Origin: Mycolicibacterium bacteremicum
GTDB lineage: Bacteria > Actinomycetota > Actinomycetes > Mycobacteriales > Mycobacteriaceae
Reading direction: 5' to 3'
Assembly (NCBI RefSeq): GCF_002086115.1
Contig: NZ_MVHJ01000023.1
Location: 1 to 64,000, forward strand
DNA length: 64,000 nucleotides
Shown here: positions 33,911 to 42,511 of the stretch, in pieces
How the letters are laid out: every line of letters begins with the position of its first letter
How positions within the stretch are numbered: the first letter of the stretch is position 1
Made by a program: the position numbers and the translations under genes
The notes under the pieces: model-generated
Database searches by the model: none
Told to the model about the DNA's origin: nothing
The model's input: only the letters and a program-made list of their open reading frames with translations

Positions 33911-36697
33911 TCAGCCCAGCCGGGCGGCCAGCAGTTGCGCGAGGTGGATGCCGTGGCGGTCGGTCAGATCGTCGAGCTGGGTGCGGCACGAATAGCCGTC
34001 GGCCAGCACCACGGTATCCGGATCGGCGGCCCGCACGGCGGGCAGCAGCTGCTGTTCGGCCACCGCGACCGACACCTCGTAGTGGCCCTTCTCGACGCCG
34101 AAATTGCCTGCCAGTCCGCAACATCCGCCGAGCCTGATGACCTCGGCGCCGGCGCCGGCCAGCAGCGTGGCGTCGGTGCCCCACCCCATCACCGAATGGT
34201 GGTGGCAATGCGGCTGCGCGACCACCCGCCGGCCCTGCAACGACGGCGGCTCCCAGCCGCGCGCGGTCAGCAGCTCGGCCAGCGTCCGTGTTGCCCCCGC
34301 AACGGTCGTCGCGGCTGGGGTGTCCAGCAGTTCGGCGGCATCGGCGCGCAGCACCGCCGTGCAGGAGGGCTCCATGCCGACGACCGGGACATCGCGTTCG
34401 GCGAAGGGCTGCAGCGCGGTGACGGTGCGGCCCAGTACCCGGCGTGCCGTGTCGAGCTGGCCGGTCGAGATCCAGGTGAGCCCGCAGCACTGCCGGCGGC
34501 GGGTCAGTCGCGGTGCGTAGCCCGCGTCCTGCAACACCCGCACGGTGGCGATACCGACCTCCGGGGTGAAGTGGTTGGTGAACGTGTCGACGAACAGCGC
34601 CACCTCATCGCCGGGGGCGTCGGCGGGAACGTTCGCGGCGAACCAGGACCGGAAGGTCTGCCTGGCGAAGGCCGGGATGTGCCTGCGGTGGTCGACGCCG
34701 GCCGCAGCCAGACCGGCCGACCCGCCCAGTCGGGCGGCGGCATTGATCACACGTGGCGCCACCCTGGCCAATGTCGCCCAGCGCGGCAGCCACCCCAGCG
34801 AATAGTGCGACGGCGGGCGCAGCCGGCCCTTATAGCTCTGGTAGAGCACCTCGGATTTGTAGGAGGCCATGTCCACACCGGTGGGGCAGTCGGAGGCGCA
34901 GCCCTTGCAGGACAGGCACAGATCGAGTGCCTCGTGGACCTCCGGCGCGCGCCAGCCGTCGCGGACGTCGGTGCCGTTGATCATCTCCTGCAGCACCCTG
35001 GCCCGGCCCCTGGTGGAGTCCTTCTCCTCGCGGGTGGCCAGGTACGACGGGCACATCACCCCGCCGGTGCCGGTGTTGTCGGCGCGGCACTTGCCGACAC
35101 CGGTGCAGCGATGCACCGCCTGGGTGAAGTTGCCGCCGTCATGCCGGTAGGCCAGCGCCAAGTTCTGGCGCACCAACGGGGCCGCCGGGATACGCAGGTC
35201 GGCGTCCAGCGGGGCCGGGTCGACGATCACCCCCGGGTTCAGCAGGTTGTGCGGGTCGAAGGTCTGTTTCACCGCGGCCTGCAGCGCCAGCGCCTCCGGG
35301 GAGTACATCTTGGACAACAGCTCCGAGCGGGCTCGGCCGTCACCGTGCTCGCCGGACAGCGATCCTCCGTAGCCGACCACCAGATCGGCTGCGGCGAAAA
35401 GGAAGTCGCGAAAGACCGCGGTACCACCGGGGCGGTCCAGCGGCAGGTCGATGCGCACATGCATGCAGCCGTCCCCGAAATGACCGTATGGCATGCCGGT
35501 GACGTCGAATTCGGCCATCAGCGCGTCGAAATCGCGCAGGTAGTCCCCGAGCCGGTCGGGGGGGACGGCGGCGTCCTCCCAGCCGGCGTGGGCCGGCCTG
35601 TCGCGCACGCTACGCGCGGACAGTCCGGCTCCGTCCTCGCGGATGCGCCAGAGCGCCGCGGCCTTCACCACATCCTCGACCACCAGGAAATCGACTGCCG
35701 CGCAGGTGGCTCCGACACGGGCGGCGCGGTCCCTGGTCTCGGCGAAGGTGTCGCCCACCACTTCCACGAACACCCAGGCGGCGCCGGACGGCAACGGTGG
35801 CACGGCGGCGGGTCCCTTGCGCTCCCGGACGATGTCCACGATGCGGGAGTCGATCCCCTCGCACGCGGTCGGGCGGTGCTCCAGGATGGCGGGGGTGGCA
35901 TCGCCCGCGGTGGCGATGTCCGGGTAGCCCAGCACGACGAGCATGCGATGCGGGGGTTCGGCGACCAATCGCACGGTGGCCTCGGTCAACACGCTCAGGG
36001 TGCCTTCGCTGCCGGCCATCAGTCGTGTGACGTCGAATCGGTGCTCCGGCAGCAGCGTTTCCAGCGCGTAGCCGGACACCTGACGCCCGAAGCGGCCGAA
36101 CTGGGTGCGGATTGTGCCGAGTCCGGCGCGGGTCACGGTAGCCAACTCGTCGAGCACCGCCGAGGAGGTCTGGCCCGGGCCGAGGGTCAGTTCCTCGCCG
36201 GAGGCGGTCAGTGCGCGCAGTCCAGCCAGGTTGTCGGAGGTTCGACCGTATCCCAATGCCCTTGAGCCGCAGGCATTGTTACCGATCATGCCGCCGATGG
36301 TGCAGCGGGTGTGGCTGGACGGGTCGGGGCCGAACCGCAACCCGTGTCCCAGCGCGGCCTTCTGCAGGACGGCCTGCACGGTGCCGGGTTGCACGACGGC
36401 GGTGCGGGCCTCGGGGTCGATCGAGACGACGTTGTTCATGTGCCGGCTGAAATCGAGCACCACCCCTGCGCCGACGGCATTGCCGGCGATGGATGTGCCG
36501 GCGCCGCGGGCGGTGATCGGGACGCCCTCCGCACGGCACACCGACAGGGTCGCGGCCACCTCGTCGGCGTGGGCCGGGAACACCACTGCCCGCGGGGTGA
36601 CCCGGTAGAGCGAGGCGTCTGAGGAATAGAGGGCCCGTGAGGTGCCGTCGTCCCGGACGTCTGCGATGCCCGCCGCCCGCAACGCATCTTGTAGCAT
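33911..36697 (-). CDS. Fused FAD-linked and Fe-S D-2-hydroxyacid dehydrogenase
   Basis: A 928-residue fusion of a GlcD/D-lactate dehydrogenase-like flavoprotein and a GlpC-like iron-sulfur domain. Residues about 35-190 are the FAD-binding PCMH region (ITARGAGTSIAGNAVG, then IGGMIGNNACGSRALGYGRT). The FAD-oxidase C-terminal region follows, with YGHFGDGCMHVRI and GGSLSGEHGDGRAR. The Fe-S region begins with CTGVGKC and CLSCKGCASDCPTG, then has CCG-type motifs RRRQCCGLTW and LGGCCGLAGNFG. It likely oxidises D-lactate or a related 2-hydroxyacid and passes electrons to the membrane chain. The divergent GntR gene and the palindrome over its start suggest substrate-dependent control. Confidence 0.9.
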   Translation of the reverse strand: MLQDALRAAGIADVRDDGTSRALYSSDASLYRVTPRAVVFPAHADEVAATLSVCRAEGVPITARGAGTSIAGNAVGAGVVLDFSRHMNNVVSIDPEARTAVVQPGTVQAVLQKAALGHGLRFGPDPSSHTRCTIGGMIGNNACGSRALGYGRTSDNLAGLRALTASGEELTLGPGQTSSAVLDELATVTRAGLGTIRTQFGRFGRQVSGYALETLLPEHRFDVTRLMAGSEGTLSVLTEATVRLVAEPPHRMLVVLGYPDIATAGDATPAILEHRPTACEGIDSRIVDIVRERKGPAAVPPLPSGAAWVFVEVVGDTFAETRDRAARVGATCAAVDFLVVEDVVKAAALWRIREDGAGLSARSVRDRPAHAGWEDAAVPPDRLGDYLRDFDALMAEFDVTGMPYGHFGDGCMHVRIDLPLDRPGGTAVFRDFLFAAADLVVGYGGSLSGEHGDGRARSELLSKMYSPEALALQAAVKQTFDPHNLLNPGVIVDPAPLDADLRIPAAPLVRQNLALAYRHDGGNFTQAVHRCTGVGKCRADNTGTGGVMCPSYLATREEKDSTRGRARVLQEMINGTDVRDGWRAPEVHEALDLCLSCKGCASDCPTGVDMASYKSEVLYQSYKGRLRPPSHYSLGWLPRWATLARVAPRVINAAARLGGSAGLAAAGVDHRRHIPAFARQTFRSWFAANVPADAPGDEVALFVDTFTNHFTPEVGIATVRVLQDAGYAPRLTRRRQCCGLTWISTGQLDTARRVLGRTVTALQPFAERDVPVVGMEPSCTAVLRADAAELLDTPAATTVAGATRTLAELLTARGWEPPSLQGRRVVAQPHCHHHSVMGWGTDATLLAGAGAEVIRLGGCCGLAGNFGVEKGHYEVSVAVAEQQLLPAVRAADPDTVVLADGYSCRTQLDDLTDRHGIHLAQLLAARLG

Positions 36698-36704
36698 GCT
36701 ACAA
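36689..36704. promoter_or_regulatory. Perfect 16-base operator palindrome over the dehydrogenase start
   Basis: TTGTAGCATGCTACAA is a perfect palindrome that contains the start codon of the minus-strand dehydrogenase. It fits the TTGT-N8-ACAA spacing seen in operators of FadR-type GntR regulators. A GntR gene of that type starts 45 bases away on the other strand. Binding here would block both translation-start access and transcription. Confidence 0.7.
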
Positions 36705-36708
36705 ACCC

Positions 36709-36718
36709 TAGCATGCTA
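36709..36718. promoter_or_regulatory. Second half-strength copy of the operator core
   Basis: TAGCATGCTA repeats the central ten bases of the adjacent 16-base palindrome. The two centres are about 17 bases apart, and the flanking TTGT/ACAA arms are missing. It may be a second, weaker site for the same regulator. Confidence 0.5.
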
Positions 36719-36748
36719 CGAAGTGGCGAACCGCGTTAGAGTGCGCAC

Positions 36749-37480
36749 ATGACCGACGCGCAGCCGTTGCAGCTGGCGCCATTGCCGACCGCCGACGGCC
36801 GCCGGGACGAACAGGTGATGGAAGCGGTCCGCGCGGCACTGGATGCCGGGGTCATGCAGCCGGGCGTGAAGTATTCGGTGTACCAACTCGCCGCCGCGCT
36901 CGGCATATCCCGCACCCCGGTCCGCGATGCCCTGCTGCGCCTGGAAGAGGTGGGCCTGGTCAGCTTCGAGGCGCGCCAGGGGTTCCGCATCCAGCTGCCC
37001 GACCCTCGCGAGATCGCCGACATCTTCGCCATCCGGCTCGCGCTCGAGCTACCTGCGGTGTCGCGGGCGGCGCGGATCTGCGACGACGCCCTTGCCGGCC
37101 GGCTGCGCGACCGGATGGCGGCGATGGACGCGGCGCGCTGCGCCGGCGATGTGCGGACCTTCGCCCAGCAGGATCAACTGCTGCACGACGACATCCTGGC
37201 CGCCGCAGGCAACGCGCGCTCCCGGGGCATCGTGCGGTCGTTGCGGGAGTCGACGCGGTTGCTCGGCGCCACGACCGAACGGGCGATGTCCGATATCGAC
37301 GCCGAACACCGCCCGGTCGTCGACGCGATCATCGCGCGGCGGCCGACGGATGCGGTGCGCGCGATGCAATCCCACCTGACCTCGACCGGCAGGCTGCTCG
37401 TCGAGCAGGCGGTTCGCGATCAACGCTATGACGTCGACGCCGGCCGGGTCTGGGCCGACGCGGTCGGCGAGACGCCGTAA
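36749..37480 (+). CDS. GntR-family regulator, FadR (FCD) subfamily
   Basis: A 243-residue regulator. The N-terminal winged helix (residues about 25-90) includes YQLAAALGISRTPVRDALLRLEEVGLV. The all-helical FCD effector domain carries metal/ligand-type residues in EIADIFAIRLALE, DQLLHDDILAAAGN and DIDAEHRPVVDAI. Relatives sense lactate, glycolate or sugar acids. Divergence from the FAD/Fe-S dehydrogenase with a shared palindromic site argues that it controls that gene and itself. The ATG at 36749 is close to the operator, leaving a very short leader. Confidence 0.9.
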   Translation: MTDAQPLQLAPLPTADGRRDEQVMEAVRAALDAGVMQPGVKYSVYQLAAALGISRTPVRDALLRLEEVGLVSFEARQGFRIQLPDPREIADIFAIRLALELPAVSRAARICDDALAGRLRDRMAAMDAARCAGDVRTFAQQDQLLHDDILAAAGNARSRGIVRSLRESTRLLGATTERAMSDIDAEHRPVVDAIIARRPTDAVRAMQSHLTSTGRLLVEQAVRDQRYDVDAGRVWADAVGETP

Positions 37481-37509
37481 CCCGGACCCCGGATGGCACA
37501 ATTCGCGGT

Positions 37510-37980
37510 ATGCGGATGTCGGCGAAGGCGGAGTACGCCGTCCGCGCCATGATCCAGTTGGCCACCGTCGACACCGGCGAACTGGTGAAGACCGACGATC
37601 TGGCCAAGGCGCAGGGCATCCCGGCGCAGTTCCTGGTCGACATCCTCTCCGACCTGCGCACCGACCGGTTGGTACGCAGCCACCGCGGTCGCGACGGCGG
37701 TTACGCGCTGGCCCGCCCGGCCGCCGAGATCAGCATCGCCGACGTCCTGCGCTGCATCGACGGTCCGCTGGCCAGTGTGCGCGACATCGGTCTGGGAGAT
37801 CTGCCCTACTCGGGTCCGACGGCCAAGCTGACCGATGTGTGGCGGGCGCTGCGGGCCAGCATGCGTGCCGTGCTGGAGGAGACCAGTCTGGCCGATGTGG
37901 CCTCGGGAGCGCTGCCGGACCACGTCGCCGCGCTGGCCGGGAACTACCTTGATCAGGAGGCCCAGCGCGGCCACGGCTGA
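37510..37980 (+). CDS. Rrf2-family transcriptional regulator (Rv1287-like)
   Basis: A 156-residue Rrf2 regulator. The helix-turn-helix includes TDDLAKAQGIPAQFLVDILSDLRTDRLVRSHRGRDGGYALARP, with the Rrf2 wing RGRDGGY. It occupies the position of M. tuberculosis Rv1287, which directly follows cysN; here six genes intervene. Only one cysteine is present (LRCIDG), so the three-cysteine Fe-S site of IscR or RsrR is lacking and sensing must differ. Cys-type Rrf2 proteins control cysteine synthesis in other bacteria, which makes sulfur control a fair guess. Confidence 0.9.
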   Translation: MRMSAKAEYAVRAMIQLATVDTGELVKTDDLAKAQGIPAQFLVDILSDLRTDRLVRSHRGRDGGYALARPAAEISIADVLRCIDGPLASVRDIGLGDLPYSGPTAKLTDVWRALRASMRAVLEETSLADVASGALPDHVAALAGNYLDQEAQRGHG

Positions 37981-37982
37981 GC

Positions 37983-38867
37983 TCAACGGCCGGCGCTCCG
38001 GTCCGTCTCGACGGACACCTCACCGTTCTCGGAACGGACGGTCACCTCGGCGGCCGCGTCGCCGGTGTCGGTCGTCTCGGGTACCCGCACCCGGGAGGCG
38101 CCCGTACCGGACTGCGCCCGCACCAGATACGGACCCGGCGGCGGTAGCGCGACGGATACGTCACCGTCGCGGGTGCTGGCATCGATACGCCGCGGCGCAT
38201 CGGCGAAGCGCACCTGCACATTGCCGTCCAGCGTGCTGGCGGTGAACGATTCGCCGACCGAGATCGGCTGACGGGCACGGATATCGCCGTTCTGGGCGCG
38301 GACCTCGACGCGCCGAACCGCGCCCCGCAGCACCACCGAACCGTCGGTGGTGGTGGCGGTCAGTTCGTCGAGATCGGCCTCGGCCATCAGCACGCCGGTG
38401 TCCTGGCGGACGGTGACCGCCAACTGCCTGCCCAGTTCCGGTGGCACGGTGACGGTGATCTCGCCGGGATCGCCCCAGGCCAGGAAGCCCGTCTGTCCCT
38501 GCACCCGCAGCACGGTGCCGTTGGCGTCATCGGTGACGGTCAGTTCCTCGCGCTCGCTGCGGTCGGTGGTCACCATCCGGACGTCGGCATGCGGCTCGGC
38601 CGCGTTGCGGTCGGCGACGATGCGAACGGCCATCGGTGACGCCGCGGTGTCGATGGTGAGCGCACGCATGTCCGGGGGCAGGCTCTTGTGGTCGGTGACC
38701 AACCGGAACGCGCTCAGGCCCACCGCAGCCGTGGTCAGCAGGGCCAGCGCGATCACCAGGACCGCGGCACCGGCGATCACCAGTGCGGCACGCAGGGCGG
38801 TACGCCCGCCCGGGGACAGCTGCGGCGGGCCGGCCGGCGCAGGTGGATCGATCAAAGTCGTGGTCAC
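37983..38867 (-). CDS. Membrane-anchored DUF4097-like beta-helical protein
   Basis: A 294-residue protein with a proline-rich N-terminus, one membrane helix (residues about 22-50, ALRAALVIAGAAVLVIALAL) and an extracytoplasmic repeat region rich in short beta motifs (DLDELTATTTDGSVVLRGAVRRVEVRAQNGDIRARQ). This resembles DUF4097/adhesin-like families often paired with two-component systems. The GTG at 38867 follows GAGAGGG at good spacing; the longer frame enters the response regulator leader. It is the third gene after a histidine kinase and response regulator on the same strand. A sensing or envelope-stress role is inferred. Confidence 0.75.
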   Translation of the reverse strand: MTTTLIDPPAPAGPPQLSPGGRTALRAALVIAGAAVLVIALALLTTAAVGLSAFRLVTDHKSLPPDMRALTIDTAASPMAVRIVADRNAAEPHADVRMVTTDRSEREELTVTDDANGTVLRVQGQTGFLAWGDPGEITVTVPPELGRQLAVTVRQDTGVLMAEADLDELTATTTDGSVVLRGAVRRVEVRAQNGDIRARQPISVGESFTASTLDGNVQVRFADAPRRIDASTRDGDVSVALPPPGPYLVRAQSGTGASRVRVPETTDTGDAAAEVTVRSENGEVSVETDRSAGR

Positions 38868-38895
38868 GATGTCCCTCTCGGGTCGATGGGGCGGA

Positions 38896-39540
38896 TCAGG
38901 ATTCCAGGAAGCGCAGCACGGCGAGCACCCGCCGGTTCTCGCTGTCATCGGGCGCCAGCGCCAACTTGGCGAAGATCGAGGCGATGTGCTTCTCGGCCGA
39001 TCCGACCGAGATGTGCAGGGCCGCAGCGATGGCCGAGTTGGTCTTGCCTTCGGCCATCAGCTGCAGCACATCCCGTTCGCGGGCGGTCAGGGTGTCCAGC
39101 GCCGCCCGCCGCCGGGAGCGCACCAGGATCTGGGACACCACCTCCGGGTCGAGCACCGTCCCGCCACCGCCGACGACGCTGACCGCGTCCAGGAAGGCGG
39201 GCACATCGGCGACCCGGTCCTTGAGCAGGTAGCCGAAACCCCTGGTGTCCGAGGCGATCAGGTCCGCGGCATAACGTTCCTCGACGTAATGTGACAGGAC
39301 CAGCACCGGGGAGTCCGGGTTCTGCGAACGCAGCAGCGCCGCGGCGCGGATGCCCTCGTCGGTGAACGTCGGCGGCATCCGGACGTCCAGGATGGCCAAC
39401 TCCGGGCGTTCGTCGTTGACGATGCGCAGCAGCTCGGTGGCATCCGGTACCCCGGCGACGATCTCGTGTCCGGCGTCGGCAAGGATGCGTTCGATCCCGG
39501 CGCGCAGCAGCGCCGAATCCTCGGCGATCACGATGCGCAT
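38896..39540 (-). CDS. NarL/LuxR-type response regulator
   Basis: A 214-residue response regulator. The receiver has phosphoacceptor Asp in LAILDVRMPP, the conserved Ser in VLSHYVEE and the Lys in GYLLKDRV. The C-terminal LuxR helix-turn-helix reads LTARERDVLQLMAEGKTNSAIAAALHISVGSAEKHIASIF. The first 13 bases of the gene overlap the kinase gene, so the pair is cognate and co-translated. The downstream DUF4097-like gene begins 28 bases later and may be under its control. Confidence 0.92.
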   Translation of the reverse strand: MRIVIAEDSALLRAGIERILADAGHEIVAGVPDATELLRIVNDERPELAILDVRMPPTFTDEGIRAAALLRSQNPDSPVLVLSHYVEERYAADLIASDTRGFGYLLKDRVADVPAFLDAVSVVGGGGTVLDPEVVSQILVRSRRRAALDTLTARERDVLQLMAEGKTNSAIAAALHISVGSAEKHIASIFAKLALAPDDSENRRVLAVLRFLES

Positions 39541-40835
39541 GGCAGCACCGCCGTCACGATGGTGGGGCCGGTGACCGGGCTGGACACATCGAAGGTGCCG
39601 CGGGCCGCCCGCACCCGCTCGGCCAGGCCGCGCAGACCGGTCGCATCCTCGTCGACACCGATGTGCGCGCCACCGCGGCCGTCGTCGAATATGGTGACGT
39701 ACAACGAATTCGATGCCTCGTCGAGTCGCACGGTGACGACGGCCTGGCCCGCGCCGGCGTGTTTGGCGACGTTGGTCAGCGCCTCGGCGACCACGAAGTA
39801 GGCGCACGCCTCGACCTCGGCGGGCAGCCGGTAGGGCAGATGGATGTCCAGTGTGGTTGGCACTCCGGCGGTTTCGGTGCGTTGCACCACCGCGGACAGG
39901 GCGGCGTCCAGCCCGCGGTCGGACAGGATGGTCGGTGCGATACCCCGGACCACGTTACGCAGTTCGGCCAGCGCGCTCATCGCCTCGGTGTGCGCCTCGG
40001 AGATGAGTGTGCGGGCCGCGGACGGATCGTTGTCCAGCTTGGTCTGCGCCAGCCCGATCGTCATCGCCAACGACACCAGCCGAGGCTGCACACTGTCGTG
40101 CAGGTCCCGCTCGATGCGGTGACGCTCGGTCTGCGCCGAGGTCAGCGCACCCGCACGGGCCTGCGACAGCGCGCTCACCTCGTGCTTGAGGGCGGCCGTC
40201 GGGGATGCCGACAGCAGCCACCGGTCGATCCTGGCGTCCAGAGCCGGCGCCAGGATCAGGATCACCACGGCGGCCACCAGTGCCAGCACCGCGAGCACCC
40301 AGGTCAGTACGGGCGACAGGAACCGCAGGCCGGCGTCGTCATCGCTGCGCTGGATCGCCAGGGCCGCCGCCGGACCGAGGAAGGCGAAGCTCAGCAGTGC
40401 CATCGCCAACCCGACCGCCAGCAGGTCGTAGAGCATCCGGAGGAAGTGCTGGGAGGTGGCCTTCCAGAACCGGGTGCCACTGATATCGAGCCACAATTGA
40501 TGCGCCCACCCCTGGAACCCGGTGTAACCGGTGCGGGCCCGGGGCGGCACGGGGATCTGCAGCCCGAAGACCGCCTCGCTGCGCACCCGCTCGACTTTCT
40601 CGACCCCGCGCATCAGGTAGACGAACACCACGCCGGCGAGCAGGAAGCCCACGATCGAGAAGATCGAGGACACCCCGATGACGATGATGGACAGCGGAAT
40701 CCACAGCCACACGACGGCCGCGAAGGCGCCGGTGAGCATCGACGCCGTCGGCACGACGCCGATGTGATCGATGCGGCGGCGGGCCGGTGGCTCGGCGGTG
40801 ACGGTGACCGGAGGCTCGGACGTGATTGCGACCAT
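39528..40835 (-). CDS. NarL-type sensor histidine kinase with membrane sensor domain
   Basis: A 435-residue kinase. Two pairs of membrane helices lie at about residues 32-75 and 135-200. They enclose a cytoplasmic segment rich in aromatic residues (GYTGFQGWAHQLWLDI), typical of the actinobacterial Sensor domain. The HisKA_3 phosphoacceptor is in HRIERDLHDSVQPRLVSLAM, and the HATPase ends with VTIFDDGRGG and ATGLRGLAERV. It is first in the minus-strand kinase, regulator, anchored protein order. The signal is probably envelope-derived but not determinable. Confidence 0.9.
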   Translation of the reverse strand: MVAITSEPPVTVTAEPPARRRIDHIGVVPTASMLTGAFAAVVWLWIPLSIIVIGVSSIFSIVGFLLAGVVFVYLMRGVEKVERVRSEAVFGLQIPVPPRARTGYTGFQGWAHQLWLDISGTRFWKATSQHFLRMLYDLLAVGLAMALLSFAFLGPAAALAIQRSDDDAGLRFLSPVLTWVLAVLALVAAVVILILAPALDARIDRWLLSASPTAALKHEVSALSQARAGALTSAQTERHRIERDLHDSVQPRLVSLAMTIGLAQTKLDNDPSAARTLISEAHTEAMSALAELRNVVRGIAPTILSDRGLDAALSAVVQRTETAGVPTTLDIHLPYRLPAEVEACAYFVVAEALTNVAKHAGAGQAVVTVRLDEASNSLYVTIFDDGRGGAHIGVDEDATGLRGLAERVRAARGTFDVSSPVTGPTIVTAVLPCAS

Positions 40836-40951
40836 GCCCTAAACCTATGGACTCCGTGGCCACGGCGACACCGCGTTTCCCCGCGAGCCCGGTGGGGGTT
40901 AACCCCCGGTTTCGCCGCCGCGCAACGGCACCGCGTGCCAGAATCGCCGAC

Positions 40952-41842
40952 GTGCGAGTCGGAATGACGATGCCGGTGATGGAACCGGACCTGGACGCAA
41001 AAACGCTGCGGACCTGGGCAGAGGTGGTCGACGATGGTCCCTTCTCGGCGCTGTGCTGGGGCGAGCGGGTCGCATTCGACAACCCGGACTCGCTGACGTT
41101 GCTCGGCGCGCTGGCGGCCTGGACCGACCGGGTGCGGCTGGTGACGACCGTGATCGTGCCGCAACTGCACAACCCGGTGGCGCTGGCCAAGGCGCTGGCG
41201 ACCGGCGACCTGATCAGCGGTGGCCGGCTGACCGTGGGGCTCGGGGTGGGCGGGCGACACGAGGACTACCACGCCGCCGGGGCGGACCCGGCAACGCAGA
41301 CGATTCGCGCGATGTCCGAGCGGGTCGCGGTGATGCAGCGGGTGTGGGCGAGGGAGAAGGTCACCGATTCGGTGCTGCCGGTCGGCCCGCCACCGGTGCA
41401 GGCGGGCGGTCCGGAATTGTTGGTCGGCACGATCGGTCCGAAGACGGTGCGCAGCGCCGCCGGGTGGGCGGCCGGTCTGGCCGGCACCACCTTGGATCTC
41501 GATCTCGACAAGCAGAACGAGCTGTTCGATGTCGCGCGCACCGCATGGGCGGACGCCGGTAAGCCCAAACCCCATCTGGCGACGTCATTCTGGTTCGCCA
41601 TCGGCGAGCCGCAGGCCGCCCGGGCCCAGGTGCACCGGCATCTGCTGCGCTACATGAACTGGATTCCGGCCGAGTTCGTCGATGCCATCGCGCCGACCAC
41701 CGGGTGGTCGGGCAGCCCCGACGAACTACTCGAGACACTGCGCCGGTTCGCCGAGATCGGCACCGACGAGGTGCATCTCATTCCGACCTCCGATGACATC
41801 GAGCAGGTGCACCGGGTGGCCGAAGTCGTTGCCGCACTGTGA
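40952..41842 (+). CDS. LLM-class F420-dependent oxidoreductase
   Basis: A 296-residue luciferase-like protein of the F420-dependent type. The start VRVGMTMPVMEPDLD is followed by GERVAFDNPDSLTLLGALAAWTDRVRLVTTVIVPQLHNPVALAKALAT, typical of mycobacterial F420 oxidoreductases, and GRLTVGLGVGGRHEDY. The GTG at 40952 is chosen because the family usually starts just before this beta strand. The longer frame from 40826 overlaps the kinase gene. The substrate is unknown, as for most of the many paralogues in mycobacteria. Confidence 0.85.
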   Translation: MRVGMTMPVMEPDLDAKTLRTWAEVVDDGPFSALCWGERVAFDNPDSLTLLGALAAWTDRVRLVTTVIVPQLHNPVALAKALATGDLISGGRLTVGLGVGGRHEDYHAAGADPATQTIRAMSERVAVMQRVWAREKVTDSVLPVGPPPVQAGGPELLVGTIGPKTVRSAAGWAAGLAGTTLDLDLDKQNELFDVARTAWADAGKPKPHLATSFWFAIGEPQAARAQVHRHLLRYMNWIPAEFVDAIAPTTGWSGSPDELLETLRRFAEIGTDEVHLIPTSDDIEQVHRVAEVVAAL

Positions 41843-41910
41843 CGTTGTGCCGAGCGCACATGGCCGACGGGCGGGGGACGTCGCGCGTGACGAATGTGCG
41901 CCCGGCACAA

Positions 41911-41945
41911 CGGGATCAGGGCCGGGATCAGGGCCGGGATCAGGG
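41911..41945. repeat. 12-base tandem repeat at a secreted-protein stop codon
   Basis: CGGGATCAGGGC occurs three times in a row (41911, 41923 and 41935, the last lacking its final C). The last copy contains the stop codon of the minus-strand secreted protein, so copy number changes would move only the untranslated region. Confidence 0.8.
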
Positions 41946-42305
41946 TGCCAGCGGGGTCCAGTTGCCGATCGGCGGGTCGAAGGTGAACTCGCCGTTGGAT
42001 TCGAGGTTGAACGGCGCAGCCTTGGAGCCGACCTTGGCTTCGACGGTGTCGGCGACCTTGCCCTGGGCGCAGACAACTTCCTTCTTGCAGTCGCGTACGG
42101 TGCCCTGGGCCTCCACCTCGCCGTAGGGGGCCGCCCGTACGGCGTTGTCCCCCTTGTGTGCAGGGGTGTCGATGGTCACTTCGGGTGACGGGGAGACCTC
42201 GGCGATGTCGGCGCTGGCCACCGCGCTACTGAGGCTGAGCAGTGCCGCGGCGGTCAACATGCCGAGCGCGGTGAGGGAGAGCGGCTTGGTCAATTGCCTG
42301 TCCAA
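41940..42305 (-). CDS. Rv1291c-like small secreted protein (copy 1)
   Basis: A protein of up to 121 residues with a signal peptide (LTKPLSLTALGMLTAAALLSL, cleavage likely after AVASA). The mature part carries VEAKVGSKAAPFNLESNGEFTFDPPIGNW, shared with the gene at 45683. The mature region contains two cysteines (VRDCKKEVVCAQ) that could form a disulfide. These are absent from the other copy. No ATG fits; the start is TTG at 42305 or TTG at 42293. M. tuberculosis has one such gene, Rv1291c, near this spot, of unknown function. Confidence 0.78.
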   Translation of the reverse strand: MDRQLTKPLSLTALGMLTAAALLSLSSAVASADIAEVSPSPEVTIDTPAHKGDNAVRAAPYGEVEAQGTVRDCKKEVVCAQGKVADTVEAKVGSKAAPFNLESNGEFTFDPPIGNWTPLAP

Positions 42306-42452
42306 TCATCGTGTGTCGTGCCGAGAAGATGATGGCGACGGTACGGAGCTGACCGGGTCTGCCGCGAGTCGAGACGGCCATTTTCAACGACCTCGTACGA
42401 AGCCGACCGCAAAACCCCAGAAATACCTCGATTCCTGTGGCTGTGCTCCATA

Positions 42453-42495
42453 ACGGCTGTGCACCCTGGGAAGTGATCCCAGGGTGCACAGCCGT
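42453..42495 (-). terminator. Perfect 19-base-pair hairpin after the PQQ-type dehydrogenase
   Basis: The arms 42453-42471 and 42477-42495 are exactly complementary with a 5-base loop, beginning 17 bases beyond the stop at 42512 of the minus-strand gene. There is no U-tract on the minus-strand side, as is common for mycobacterial hairpin terminators. It would also fold in a plus-strand transcript. Confidence 0.7.
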
Positions 42496-42511
42496 CACAG
42501 ATCCGGTGAGC

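Noticed and set aside
33935..36265. A 776-codon open frame on the plus strand opposite the FAD/Fe-S dehydrogenase
   Set aside because: It is the mirror of a strongly conserved gene in very GC-rich DNA, where antisense frames stay open by codon bias. Its translation is low-complexity and has no recognisable domain.
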